A DNA stretch of 64,000 bases from Echiichthys vipera. Lineage: Eukaryota; Chordata; Actinopteri; Perciformes; Trachinidae. The position numbers and the translations under genes are program-made. The stretch is from contig OY829667.1 of assembly GCA_963691815.1 (NCBI GenBank), positions 19,249,691-19,313,690 of the forward strand, given 5' to 3'. Shown here piece by piece: positions 1-9,062 of the stretch (positions are counted from its first letter, which is position 1; each line of letters starts with the position of its first letter). The notes under the pieces are model-generated. The model worked only from the letters and a program-made list of their open reading frames with translations, searched no databases and was not told the origin of the DNA.

Positions 1-404
1 AGAAGTTCTCATCGTATGTAAAGGTGTAAAGTTTTTGTAACCTTTGTAACTTTGGACCATTTGAATCTGAACCAAAACAACTTCACTTCCACCTCAGTAC
101 ACAGGCAGTAAAAAGGGTTAACCGCAGTAGCCCACATCTTCATGAGAAGAGTAATTTGCTTTTTCCCTAACCTCAGCGAGATGAGACTACCTCTCTTGTT
201 AATGTTTGCTGAAAAATAAAAAAAAGGATGAGCTAAGCAGTTTCTGCTGCTGTGGTAAAAACATTAACTGGTGTAGTAAAACAAGCTCCGTGATCCAGTG
301 TGACAAAAAAAGTACATTTTTATAAATAAAGGACGTTCAGGTATTGGTAGAATAGATTTTTACGTTCAAAATAGTCTCATTTCTCCGGTGGCTGTGGTTT
401 GAAC
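1..404. other. Left-edge non-coding DNA, nothing recognised
   Basis: AT-rich sequence with short A-runs (about 216-228). No reading frame of useful length, RNA gene or clear repeat could be recognised. It precedes the SINE-like fragment that begins near 405. Confidence 0.5.
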
Positions 405-552
405 AGTTGCCCGTGTAAAGAGGCTGAAGGTCCTCGAGGCAGTGGATGCGGGTTCGACCTGCGGCCCTTTGATGCATGTCTCCCCCTCTCTCTCTCACCC
501 CATTTCCTGTCTGTCCTATATAATAAAGGCTAGAAAAACTGCTAAAAAATTG
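405..552 (+). repeat. tRNA-like SINE fragment of teleost type
   Basis: The sequence contains GGTTCGACCTG near 451, which resembles a Pol III B box (GGTTCGANNCC). It is followed by a CT-rich stretch (about 480-500) and a tail reading AATAAAGGC then A-rich sequence to 552. This order (B box, 'CGGCCCTTTGATGCATGTC', CT-rich, AATAAAGGC, A-rich tail) matches a common ray-finned-fish interspersed repeat as I remember it. The family name is not assigned. The box A region near 420 is only loosely tRNA-like, so this may be a diverged or 5'-truncated copy. Confidence 0.55.
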
Positions 553-565
553 TTCAATTAATCAA

Positions 566-872
566 GTAAAGAAATCTAACTTTATTAGACCATCAAGAGG
601 AGATTTCATTTTTTCTTCCCGTTGTTCTACACACAGGCCCGAAGTACACACCAAAATATTCCTAAACACATACATTAATGAAGAGATATCAGAGTAACGG
701 GGCTTCCCATGGAAAGGCATCCCAAGCAGTTAGGTGTTTAGGGCCTTGCTAAAGGGCACCTCGGCAGTGCACAGGAGATGAACTGGCACCTCTCCAGCTA
801 TCAGTCCATACTTCATACGTATGGGGGACTGGAACCGCTAAGTCCTGAGACTGAGCTACTGCCGCCCCCATA
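566..872 (+). repeat. Teleost retroposon-like interspersed repeat, copy 1
   Basis: The order of landmarks is CTTTATTAGACC (about 580), CACAGGCCCGAAGTACAC (about 632), a segment ending GAGATATCAGAG, CCTTGCTAAAGGGCACCTCG (about 743), GAACTGGCACCTCTCCAGC (about 780) and CTGAGCTACTGCCGCCCC (ends about 868). The same landmarks in the same order and strand recur, truncated, at 3458-3655. I recognise the family from teleost genomes but do not assign a name. It is not coding. Confidence 0.65.
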
Positions 873-1024
873 GCATATTCATTTTTGCTACGAGTTTCAG
901 GACAGAAAGCACAAAACAGCTACACATTAAATAAACCAGGAATAGTTCAGCTATATACAGTACACCAATGGTATGCACCACATTTCACGCAGATGATTTT
1001 TGTTATATGGTATGCATGGATGGA

Positions 1025-1318
1025 TGATGAGTCAATGGGCCCGTTTTGTTTGTCTCTGTTATTGTTTTGCATCTCTTTTTAGTCATTTTGCATCTTTTTG
1101 TTGTGGTTTTCTCATCTATTTTTAGACATTTTATGTTTCTGTCATCATTTTGTTTCTCTGTGGTAATTTTACATCTACTTTTAATCATTTTGCGTGTCTT
1201 TGTCATCATTTCTTTGTCTATGTGTGGTTGTTTTGTGTCTATTTTTGCTCATTAAGCATCTCTTTGTGGTCACTTTGTGGGTTTTCTGTCATCCCTATAG
1301 TCATTTTTTTACATTTTG
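1025..1318 (+). repeat. Degenerate AT-rich minisatellite (about 23-24 bp period)
   Basis: Repeats built on a TCATTTTGCATCTCTTTGTGG-like motif recur with many substitutions (for example TTGCATCTCTTTTTAGTCAT at 1067 and TTGCATCTTTTTGTTGTGG at 1089). The same motif resumes at about 1561-1640 after an insertion. The overlapping frames on both strands here are low-complexity artefacts (F/V/S-rich on +, K/T-rich on -) and are not called as genes. Confidence 0.6.
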
Positions 1319-1560
1319 TTTATGATTAATAATTATAAATAATTCTAAAAAATAAGAGGGGGTAGGACCAGAAAAGTAAGAAAACGTCTTTCTCTCCTTT
1401 CTGAACATGAACTATATTATTTGAGGTTAGGATTCTGAGGATCCCATTTGTTGTTTTTCTTTTTTTTGCTCTCATTATTACTGCCCATTTGCTTTATTTA
1501 GTTTGTATCATTATTATTTTTTTTTTAACATGTTCAATAAAGATTAAATTAAAAAAAAAA
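1319..1560 (+). mobile_element. LINE 3'-end-like insertion with poly(A) tail
   Basis: This block interrupts the minisatellite. It contains GGGGGTAGGACCAG (about 1358), TTTCTGAACATG (about 1398), a T-rich stretch, ACATGTTCAATAAAG (about 1528) and an A-run ending at 1560, where the minisatellite resumes. The layout fits the 3' end of a non-LTR retrotransposon, and the wording resembles teleost LINE tails I remember. No reverse-transcriptase sequence is present and a clean target-site duplication was not found, so the class is an inference. Confidence 0.45.
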
Positions 1561-1640
1561 TGTCTCTGTCATTTGGTATATATGTTGTACTTGTGGTCAT
1601 TTAGCATCTCTTTGTGATCATTTTGTGTTTTTTTCAGCAA
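1561..1640 (+). repeat. Minisatellite, right-hand remnant after the insertion
   Basis: TGTCTCTGTCATTTGG and TCATTTAGCATCTCTTTGTG resume the repeat seen before 1318, supporting the reading that 1319-1560 was inserted into a once continuous tract. Confidence 0.5.
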
Positions 1641-1654
1641 AATGTAACGAGTCA

Positions 1655-1710
1655 GGGCCCCTGACCTTATGGGCCCCTGACCTTATGGGCCTCTACCTTA
1701 TGGGCCCCTA
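1655..1710 (+). repeat. Short tandem repeat, about 16 bp, 3-4 copies
   Basis: GGGCCCCTGACCTTAT-type units start at 1655, 1671, 1687 and 1702 (spacing 16, 16, 15). The third copy is altered to CTCTACC. It lies directly after the minisatellite tract. Confidence 0.8.
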
Positions 1711-2097
1711 TGCCTGTGCCCGGTAGGCCAGTTGAGTAACCTATCCATGGTGGTAAGAGTGATGAATGTTAGGGTTAGATTTCAACAATAACACCATTCC
1801 ACCTGAGCTCCCTATGAACCCATCTAGTGAATCTGAGTGGATGGTGACACAGTGAGTGACTCACAGATTAATGAGTGACTTCAGATGAACTCTCAGGTTC
1901 AAGGTATAAACCACTTCAAATATTCCCACATGACTTTCCACCGACGTGTCGTCAGTTATACAGGTCATGTGTTCTCTTATGACTCATCGAGAGTGACAGT
2001 GCTAAAGCCAATATTTTATGATGAATTTCTCTACCAGAGGGACTTTAGTGGCTTTGTTCTGGGATCGAGGTGAAAAGTTCAATATTTAGTGACACCA
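1711..2097. other. Non-coding stretch, nothing recognised
   Basis: No convincing gene, RNA or repeat. A 62-codon open frame at 1885-2073 (+) has no recognisable domain and sits between repeats, so it is not called. Confidence 0.45.
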
Positions 2098-2182
2098 TGA
2101 AGAGTCTACAGCTATGCTAGCAGCTCTGTGAGGCTGTACTCAAGTGGTGCTTTGAGCTAAATGCTAACGCCAGCATGCTAAG
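2098..2182 (+). mobile_element. 'GCTAAC'-rich teleost repeat, 5' part (split element)
   Basis: Contains GCTAGCAGCTCTGTGAGGCTG (ends about 2134) and TTTGAGCTAAATGCTAACGCC (about 2152), the 5' part of a widespread teleost repeat characterised by runs of GCTAAC/CATGCTAA. Its continuation, ACATGCTCAAAATGACAATG onward, is found at 2948-3192. The two halves are separated by a 765-bp insertion (2183-2947). Confidence 0.55.
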
Positions 2183-2947
2183 CATAGACTAAAGATGGAC
2201 GATGCATCTCCACTTTCTCCCACTGTACAAAAGTAAAGCAAAAATAGCCAAAATATAAAGATTCTGGCACTGTCATGTCGTAATTTTGCAACCTTTCTGC
2301 ACAGTGGGGATCAGGCGTATCACAATCACACCAATATACCTACTTGACCAATCACAAGTCAATCACAGCTGTCATAATAATTAAATAATAAAAACCACAC
2401 TGAGAAACATCTGTGATAAGAACTAGCTTAAATCCCAGAAACCATCTTTGGGAAAAAAAATTAGATTTTTTAGTTTGGCCCATGTCTCATACACTAACAT
2501 GGAGGGGGTTTATGAGCTACTGTATACTGTAGCCAGCCACCAGGGCGCGATCCAGATGCCCATCCATCCATCTTCAACCACTTGTCCCTAACAGGGTCGC
2601 TGGTGGCTGGAGCCGATCCCAGCTGACACTGGGCGTTAGGCGGGGTCCACCCTGGACAGGACGCCAGTCTATCACAGGGCACATAGAGACAAACAGAGAG
2701 AGACCATTCACACTCACATTCACACCTACGGGCAATTTAGAGTCATCAATGAACCTAACACCTGCATGTCTTTGGACTGTGGGAGGAAACCGGAGAACCC
2801 GGAGAAAACCCATGCAGACACGGGGAGAACATGCAAACTCCACACAGAAGGCGCTCAGCTGGGTTTTGAACCAGGAACCCTCTTGCTGTGAGGCGACAGT
2901 GTCCGTGTATCTTTATATCTAATATTTTGAAAGGCCTACAGTCTATG
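2183..2947 (+). mobile_element. TIR-bearing element inserted in the GCTAAC repeat, itself interrupted
   Basis: The left end reads CATAGACTA (2183) and the right end CAGTCTATG (2939-2947). These are inverted complements over eight of nine bases. The flanking 8-mers ATGCTAAG (2175-2182) and ATGTTAAC (2948-2955) match at 6 of 8 positions, consistent with an aged 8-bp target duplication as made by hAT-type transposases. The interior is interrupted by a second repeat at 2561-2902, leaving about 423 bp of this element. There is no transposase frame, so it would be a non-autonomous element. The hAT assignment is inference. Confidence 0.5.
2561..2902 (+). repeat. Abundant teleost interspersed repeat (CATCCATCCATC... 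type)
   Basis: Starts CATCCATCCATCTTCAACC. It contains GGCGGGGTCCACCCTGGACA (about 2640), CATTCACACTCACATTCACA (about 2706), GGGCAATTTAGAGTCATCAA (about 2730), TGTCTTTGGACTGTGGGAGG (about 2767), GGGGAGAACATGCAAACTCC (about 2822) and ends CTGTGAGGCGACAGTG. This is one of the most common short repeats of ray-finned fishes, recognised from memory. The reverse-strand frames over it (2494-2843) are antisense artefacts. Confidence 0.75.
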
Positions 2948-3192
2948 ATGTTAACATGCTCAAAATGACAATGCTAACATGCCGATATTTAGTGGTATTT
3001 ATGTTTACCATCTAAGTTTACGTGTTAGCATTCTAACATTTGCTAATAAGCACAAAAACATAAGTACAGCTGAGGCTGATGGGAATGTCATTAGTTTTAA
3101 AGGTTTTGTCCTATGGGAGTTGACCAAAGTCATTAGGATTCATCCTCTCGGCACTGTGGTACCAAATTGAACAGCATGCATCCAACAGTTAA
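2948..3192 (+). mobile_element. 'GCTAAC'-rich teleost repeat, 3' part (split element)
   Basis: Continues the element begun at 2098. It contains ATGACAATGCTAACATGCC (about 2964), CATTCTAACATTTGCTAAT (about 3029), TACAGCTGAGGCTGATGGGA (about 3065), CCAAAGTCATTAGGATTCAT (about 3124) and CATCCAACAGTT (ends about 3190). The same landmarks recur in teleost genomes as I remember them. It is not coding. Confidence 0.6.
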
Positions 3193-3440
3193 AAACAAGA
3201 GAACAAAACGAGGTTACCCGTTGGGAAGTTTTCCTCACATGCTGACACAGTTCTCTTCAGACTTGAAGCATCTCTGGAGAAACCACGCACTGTAAACACG
3301 AAGAAGCAGATGTAAACAACACTGCAAGTGGCTGCTTTTATTTTAAGCACTATCACAGAACTCATGAGGCTCAAATGAAAAATGACCACTGACGAGCCCC
3401 CAAACACGCCAAAGTGTCCTGTTTAATTCAACATCCAATA
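3193..3440. other. Non-coding stretch, nothing recognised
   Basis: No gene, RNA or clear repeat seen. A 72-codon reverse-strand frame (3189-3407) lacks any recognisable domain and is not called. Confidence 0.4.
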
Positions 3441-3461
3441 GAAGAAGAAGAAGAAGAAGAA
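3441..3461 (+). repeat. (GAA)n microsatellite
   Basis: About seven GAA units directly upstream of the second retroposon-like copy, plausibly its simple-sequence edge. Confidence 0.9.
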
Positions 3462-3655
3462 TTATTACTTTATTAATTCCGCAAGGGGAAATTCAACTTT
3501 TTTCACTCTGTTATTATTCAGATTACACACACACACAAGCCCGAAATACACACACACACACACACAAACAGGACCTATATACAAGCAATTCATGGAGAGA
3601 TGTCAGAGCGAGGGGGCTGCCACTGGATCGGCGCCCCTAGCAGTTAGGGGTTAAA
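3458..3655 (+). repeat. Teleost retroposon-like interspersed repeat, copy 2 (truncated)
   Basis: Begins ATTATTACTTTATTAATTCC, then GGGGAAATTCAAC, CCCGAAATACACACAC (about 3541), GGAGAGATGTCAGAG (about 3594) and GGCGCCCCTAGCAGTTAGGG (about 3631), after which it stops. It matches the first two thirds of the 566-872 copy in order and strand. Two (CA)n tracts at about 3524-3537 and 3547-3568 lie inside it. Confidence 0.65.
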
Positions 3656-3849
3656 GAACACACACTACTGCATGTAGGCTACAATACACACAGTGCTGCC
3701 AACCTGAAAACGGAACAAAGCAGAAAACGATTTATAAATTTACCTTTACATTACACTAATCATGAATCATTAATTCATTCATCAGTAATGATGTAATACA
3801 GGCATTACAATGGGATTAACAGATAAAGTAACAGTCTGTACTATACTAA
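3656..3849. other. Non-coding AT-rich stretch, nothing recognised
   Basis: Contains AT-rich sequence with several ATTCATTA-like words but no interpretable feature. Confidence 0.4.
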
Positions 3850-4160
3850 AGCCCCATCAAAAACATGTTTCTGATGGTTGTGTTGATGTAATATTCACTG
3901 TGGTGTTTGAGCTTCACTGTACAGAATAAAGAAGATGTTTTTGTTTATGCATGTTAAAATGTCTAACTTTACAATAGAAATATACATAAAAATGTCTACA
4001 GCCTGGTACAAAACAGTTGTGTTGTCTCTATATAATTTAAGTGCACAGGCCTGGAATGTTTCATATTTCACCTGTTTGAGTTAGAGTAATAATGATATGA
4101 ATATTTATAGATTCTGGCTCTTCCAATGAGGTAGAAGGAGGGGATGAATTCTAAAGAGGG
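3850..4160 (+). repeat. Probable teleost interspersed repeat fragment
   Basis: Contains AGAATAAAGAAGATGTTTTTG (about 3923), GTTAAAATGTCTAACTTTAC (about 3952) and CTACAGCCTGGTACAAAAC (about 3996), phrases I associate with a dispersed teleost repeat. The ends are not defined and the family is not named. Confidence 0.35.
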
Positions 4161-4721
4161 CCAACTGTACCTTAAGTATTTATTTAGCCTACTTATTGGA
4201 CTTTTATTATTTAAAGTAAGCTACAGTAAAATTTTTAGGTCCTAAAACATGTCTGAAAGGGATCTTTAAGATGTGTTTAATGGATTATCTGTAAGGGATA
4301 AAAAAAACAACATAAGAATGTACCAAACAACATTAAAGCCATACTTCACAGTTTTTCTCGATTGCTAAGAAACGCTTAATGAAACTAGATTCAACTTAAT
4401 CTTCTTCACTTTGTAAGCTCGGCAGAAGGCTTCTTTTTTCCAAATGTGAACATTTTCTCTGTGGTTTCACACATATTGCACACAACTTTTTTTTAAACAG
4501 TAAAGAAAGATCTCAAAGACACTGTGTTAAACAAAAAGAAAACATCTAATCACAAATGATATAAATAACTCGCATATTTCAAACTATCTACAGTAATTGA
4601 CCTGTGTGAAACTGCACAATTCATCAGTCAGCAATCAGTAAGGAACATTTATATTATTCACAGTATTCAGCATTTCTGTGTTTTAAAAGGATGGAAACAA
4701 AACTCTGGGTGGAAACATAGC
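4161..4721. other. AT-rich non-coding DNA next to the satellite, possibly an old repeat
   Basis: No coding frame. The part from about 4350 (TTTTTCTCGATTGCTAAGAA onward) has the texture of an old dispersed repeat but I cannot name it. It is the last non-satellite sequence in the window. Confidence 0.35.
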
Positions 4722-4760
4722 AGTGGCGTGCGCAGACTTTTTGAAGGGCAGGGCTGTTTT
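4722..4760 (+). other. Left junction of the satellite
   Basis: Reads GCAGTGGCGTGCGCAGAC, then TTTTTGAAGGGCAGGGCTG and TTTT, after which the first full monomer starts at 4761. The final AAGGGCAGGGCTGTTTT looks like a shortened monomer (compare GAGGGCACTTTAGC and GTTTT). GTGGCGTGCGCAGAC resembles the edge of a dispersed element rather than satellite sequence. The junction is clean, with no gradual decay of monomers. Confidence 0.5.
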
Positions 4761-4853
4761 AGCTCCAAGAGGGAACTTTAGCAGATGTTTTGGCTCCCAA
4801 TAGGACAATTAAGCACACATATAGCTCCAAGAGGGCACTTTAGCACACATTTT

Positions 4854-5939
4854 GGCTCCAACAGGGCACTTTAGCACAATTTGGCTCGCAAGGTGGCACT
4901 TTAGCACACGTTTTTGCTTCCAATAGGGCACTTTAGCACACGTTTTGGCTCCAACAGGGCACTTTAGCACAATTTGGCTCGCAAGGTGGCACTTTAGCAC
5001 ACGTTTTAGCTTCCAATAGGGCACTTTAGCACAGTTTTTGGCTCCAACAGGGCACTTTAGCACAATTTGGCTCGCAAGGTGGCACTCTAACACACGTTTT
5101 TGCTTCCAATAGGGCACTTTAGCACACATTTTGGCTCCAACAGGGCACTTTAGCACAATTTGGCTCGCAAGGTGGCACTTTAGCACACGTTTTTGCTTCC
5201 AATAGGGCACTTTAGCACACGTTTTTGCTTCCAATAGGGCACTTTAGCACAGTTTTTGGCTCCAACAGGGCACTTTAGCACAATTTGGCTCGCAAGGTGG
5301 CACTTTAGCACACGTTTTTGCTTCCAATAGGGCACTTTAGCCCACGTTATGGCTCCAACAGGGCACTTTAGCACACGTTTTGGCTCGACGAGGGCACTTT
5401 AGGACACGTTTTGACTTCTAGAGGGCAGTTTAGCACATGTTTTGGCTCCAATAGGGCACTTTAGCACACGTTTTGGCTCGAAGAGGGCACTTTAGCAAAC
5501 GTTTTGACTTCTAGAGGGCAGTTTAGCACACGTTTTGGCTCCAAGAGAGCACTTTAGCACACGTTTTGGCTCCAACAGGGCACTTTAGCACAATTTGGCT
5601 CGCAAGGTGGCACTTAAGCACACGTTTTAGCTTCCAATAGGGCACTGTAGCACAGTTTTTGGCTCCAACAGGGCACTTTAGCACAATTTGGCTCGCAAGG
5701 TGGCACTCTAACACACGTTTTTGCTTCCAATAGGGCACTTTAGCACACATTTTGGCTCCAACAGGGCACTTTAGCACAATTTGCCTCGCAAGGTGGCACT
5801 TTAGCACACGTTTTTGCTTCCAATAGGGCACTTTAGCACAGTTTTTGGCTCCAACAGGGCACTTTAGCACAATTTGGCTCGCAAGGTGGCACTTTAGCAC
5901 ACGTTTTTGCTTCCAACAGGGCACTTTAGCACACGTTTT
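4854..5939 (+). repeat. 93-bp trimer higher-order block at the left edge
   Basis: Three monomer types alternate: GGCTCCAACAGGG (29 bp, ending CACAATTT), GGCTCGCAAGGTGGC (33 bp) and GCTTCCAATAGGG (31 bp), 93 bp in total. The GGCTCGCAAGG start occurs at 4883, 4976, 5069, 5162, 5287, then 5597, 5690, 5783 (variant GCCTCGC) and 5876, so spacing is 93 except where monomers were added. Because 93 is 31 codons, the reverse strand has long in-phase frames here (141 codons at 4809-5234, 133 codons at 5523-5924) encoding a 31-residue repeat. These are judged to be arithmetic by-products and are not called as genes. Confidence 0.93.
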
Positions 5940-6148
5940 GGCTCGACGAGGGCACTTTAGGACACGTTTTGACTTCTAGAGGGCAGTTTAGCACATGTTT
6001 TGGCTCCAATAGGGCACTTAAGCACACGTTTTGGCTCGAAGAGGGCACTTTAGCACACGTTTTGACTTCTAGAGGGCAGTTTAGCACACGTTTTGGATCC
6101 AAGAGAGCACTTTAGCACACGTTTTGGCTCCAACAGGGCACTTTAGCA
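5382..6148 (+). repeat. 558-bp-spaced duplication (18 monomers)
   Basis: GGCTCGACGAGGG starts at 5382 and again at 5940 (558 = 18 x 31). The following about 205 bp (5382-5590 and 5940-6148), including the GACTTCTAGAGGG monomers, match apart from scattered changes such as GGCTCC to GGATCC near 6095. After this the left copy enters trimer sequence and the right copy enters HOR family A. Confidence 0.8.
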
Positions 6149-6360
6149 CACGTTTTGGCTCGAAGAGGGCACTTTAGCACACGTTTTGACTTCAAGAGGG
6201 CAGTTTAGCACATGTTTTGGCTCCAATAGAGCACTTTAGCACACGTTTTGGCTCCAAGAGGTTACTTTAGCACGTGTTTTGGCTTCCAAGGGGGCATTTT
6301 AGAACACATTTTGGCTCAAAGAGGGCACTTTAGCACACGTTTTAGCTTCCAAGAGGGCTC

Positions 6361-9062
6361 TTTAGCACACGTTTTGGCTCCAAGAGGGCACTTTAGCACA
6401 TGTTTTGACTTCTAAAGGGCAGTTTAGCACATGTTTTGGCTCCAATAGGGCACTTTAGCACACGTTTTGGCTCCAAGAAAGCACTTTAGCACATGTTTTA
6501 GCTCCAAGAGTTTAATTTAGCACGTGTTTTGGCTTACAAGGGGGCATTTTAGAACACATTTTGGCTCAAAGAGGGCACTTTAGCACACGTTTTGGATCCA
6601 AGAGGGCACTTTAGCACACGTTTTAGCTCCAAGAGGGCACTTCAGCATACATTTAGCTCCAAGAGGGCACTTTTGCACACATTTTGGTCCAAGAGGGCAC
6701 TTTAACACACGTTTTAGCTTCAAAGAGGGCACTTTAGCAAACGTTTTGGCTCAAAGAGAGCACTTTAGCACACATTTTGGTCCAAGAGGGTACTTTAGCA
6801 CACGTTTTGGTCCAAGAGGGCATTTTAGCACACGTTTTTACTTCTGGAGGGAACTTTAGCACAAGTTTTGGTCCAAGAAGGCACTTTAGCACAAGTTTTG
6901 ACTTCTACAGGGCACTTTAGCACACGTTTTGGCTCAGAAAGGGCACTTTAGCACACGTTTTAGCTCCAAGAGGGCACATAAGCACACTTTTTGGTCCAAG
7001 AGGGAACATAAGCACCGTTTTAGCTCCAAGAGGTCACATTACCACACGTTTTAGCTCCAAGAGGGCACTTTAGCACGCGTTTTGGCTCCGAAGAGGGCAA
7101 TTTAGCGCGTGTTTTGGCTCCAAGAGAGCACTTTAGCACACGTTTTGGCTCCAACAGGGCACTATAGCACACGTTTTAGCTCCAAGAGGGCACTTTAGCA
7201 CACGTTTTGGCTCCTACAGGGCACTTTAGTACACGTTTTGGCTCCAAGAGGTCACTTTAGTACACATTTTGGTCCAAGAGAGCCCTTTAGCACATGTTTT
7301 AGCTCCAAGAGGTTACTTTAGCACGTGTTTTGGCTTCCAAGGGGGCATTTTAGAACACATTTTGGCTCAAAGAGGGCACTTTAGCACACGTTTTGGCTCC
7401 AAGAGGGCACTTTAGCACACGTTTTAGCTCCAAGAGGGCAATTTAGCACATGTTTTAGCTCCAAGAGGGTACTTTAGCATGCGTTTTGGCTTTCAAGGGG
7501 GCATTTTAGCGCACATTTTGGCTCAAAGAGAGCACTTTAGCACACGTTTTTGCTCCAAGAGGGCACTTTAGCAAACGTTTTGGCTCCAAAAAGGCAGTTT
7601 AGCACATGTTTTGGCTGCAATAGGGCACTTTAGTACACGTTTTGGCTCCAAGAGAGCACTTTAGCACATGTTTTAGCTCCAAGAGGACACTTTAGCACAC
7701 GTTTTAGATCCAAGAGGACATTTTAGCACACGTTTTGGCTCCCAATGAGGCATTTTAGTACACATGTAGCTCCAAGAGTGCACTTTTCCACAGATTTTGG
7801 TCCAAGAGGGAACTTTAACACATGTTTTAGCTTCCAAGAGGGCACTTTAGCAAACGTTTTGGCTCCAAGAGAGCACTTTAACACATGTTTTAGCTCTAAG
7901 AGGGTACTTTAGCACGTGTTTTGGCTTCCAAGGGGGCATTTAAGAACACATTTTGGTTTAAAGAGGGCACTTAAGCACACGTTTTAGCTCCAAGAGGGCA
8001 CTGTAGCACACGTTTTAGCTCCCAATAGGGCAATTTAGCACACATTTAGCTCCAAAAGGGCACTTTAGCACACGTTTTGGCTCCAAGAGAGTACTTTAGC
8101 ACACGTTTTGGCTCCAAGAGAGAACTTTAGTGCATGTTATGGCTCCAAGAGGGCACTTTAGCACACGTTTTTGCACCAAGAGGGCACTTTAGCACATGTT
8201 TTGGCTCCTACAGGGCACTTTAGCACACGTTTTAGCTCCAAGAGGGCACTTTAGTGCATGTTTTGGCTCCAAGAGAGTACTTTAGCACACGTTTTAGCTC
8301 CAAGAGGGTACTTTAGCACACGTTTTTGCTTTCAAGGGGGCATTTTAGCACATGTTTTGGTTCAAAGAGGGCACTTTACCACACGTTTTGGAGCTAAGAG
8401 GGCACTTTAGCACATGTTTTGGCTCCCAATAGGGCAATTTATCAAAAATTTAGCTCCAAAAGGGCACTTTTGCACACATTTTGGTCCAAGAGGGCACTTA
8501 AACACACGTAATTAGCATCCAAGAGGGCACTTTAGCACACGTTTTGGCTCCAAGAAGGCACTTCAGCACATGTTTTGGCTCGCAATAGGGCACTTAAGCA
8601 CACGTTTTGGCTCCAAGAGAGCACTTTAGCATACGTTTTAGCTCCAAGAGGGCACTTTAGCACACGTTTTGGTTCCCAAGAGGGCAATTTAGTACATATT
8701 TAGCTCCAAGAGGGTACTTTAGCATGCGTTTTGGCTTCCAAGGGGGCATTTTAGCAAACACTTTGGCTGAATAGAGGGCAGTTTAGCACAAGTTTTGGCT
8801 CCAAGAGAGCACTTTAGCACACGTTTTGGCTCCAACAGGGCACTTTAGCACACGTTTTGGCTTGAAGAGGGCACTTTAGCACACGTTTTGACTTCTAGAG
8901 GGCAGTTTAGCACATGTTTTGGCTCCAATAGAGCACTTTAGCACACGTTTTGGCTCCAAGAGGTTACTTTAGCACGTGTTTTGGCTTCCAAGGGGGCATT
9001 TTAGAACACATTTTGGCTCAAAGAGGGCACTTTAGCACACGTTTTAGCTTCCAAGAGGGCTC
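6361..9062 (+). repeat. HOR family A, copy A1 (2702 bp)
   Basis: Copies of family A are delimited here by the anchor TTCCAAGAGGGCTC, ending at 6360, 9062, 11823, 14741, 17752, 20764, 23776 and 26943. Family-A sequence already begins near 6120, just before this anchor. A1 is the most diverged copy. It lacks the roughly 187-bp block with CACAGATTTTTGCTCC and GGCAACTACAGGG that A2 has at about 9535-9720, but keeps a segment near 8590-8750 that A2 lacks. It carries one GGATCC at 6594. Confidence 0.9.

Noticed and set aside
440..480. Functional tRNA gene
   Set aside because: Only a B-box-like word is convincing; no cloverleaf or box A could be built. Better read as a tRNA-derived SINE.
885..1255. 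Overlapping small frames in the AT-rich minisatellite
   Set aside because: Low-complexity translations on both strands of a degenerate tandem repeat, without start context or domain.
2494..2843. Two overlapping reverse-strand frames (62 and 89 codons)
   Set aside because: They are antisense to an abundant teleost interspersed repeat and have no recognisable domain.
4809..5234. 141-codon reverse-strand frame with a cysteine- and lysine-rich 31-residue repeat
   Set aside because: It lies wholly in satellite. The repeat length equals the 93-bp trimer, the frame begins and ends inside monomers, and there is no splice, promoter or domain evidence.
5523..5924. 133-codon reverse-strand frame
   Set aside because: Same trimer arithmetic as 4809-5234; it ends at the N-V-C stop phase of the monomer.
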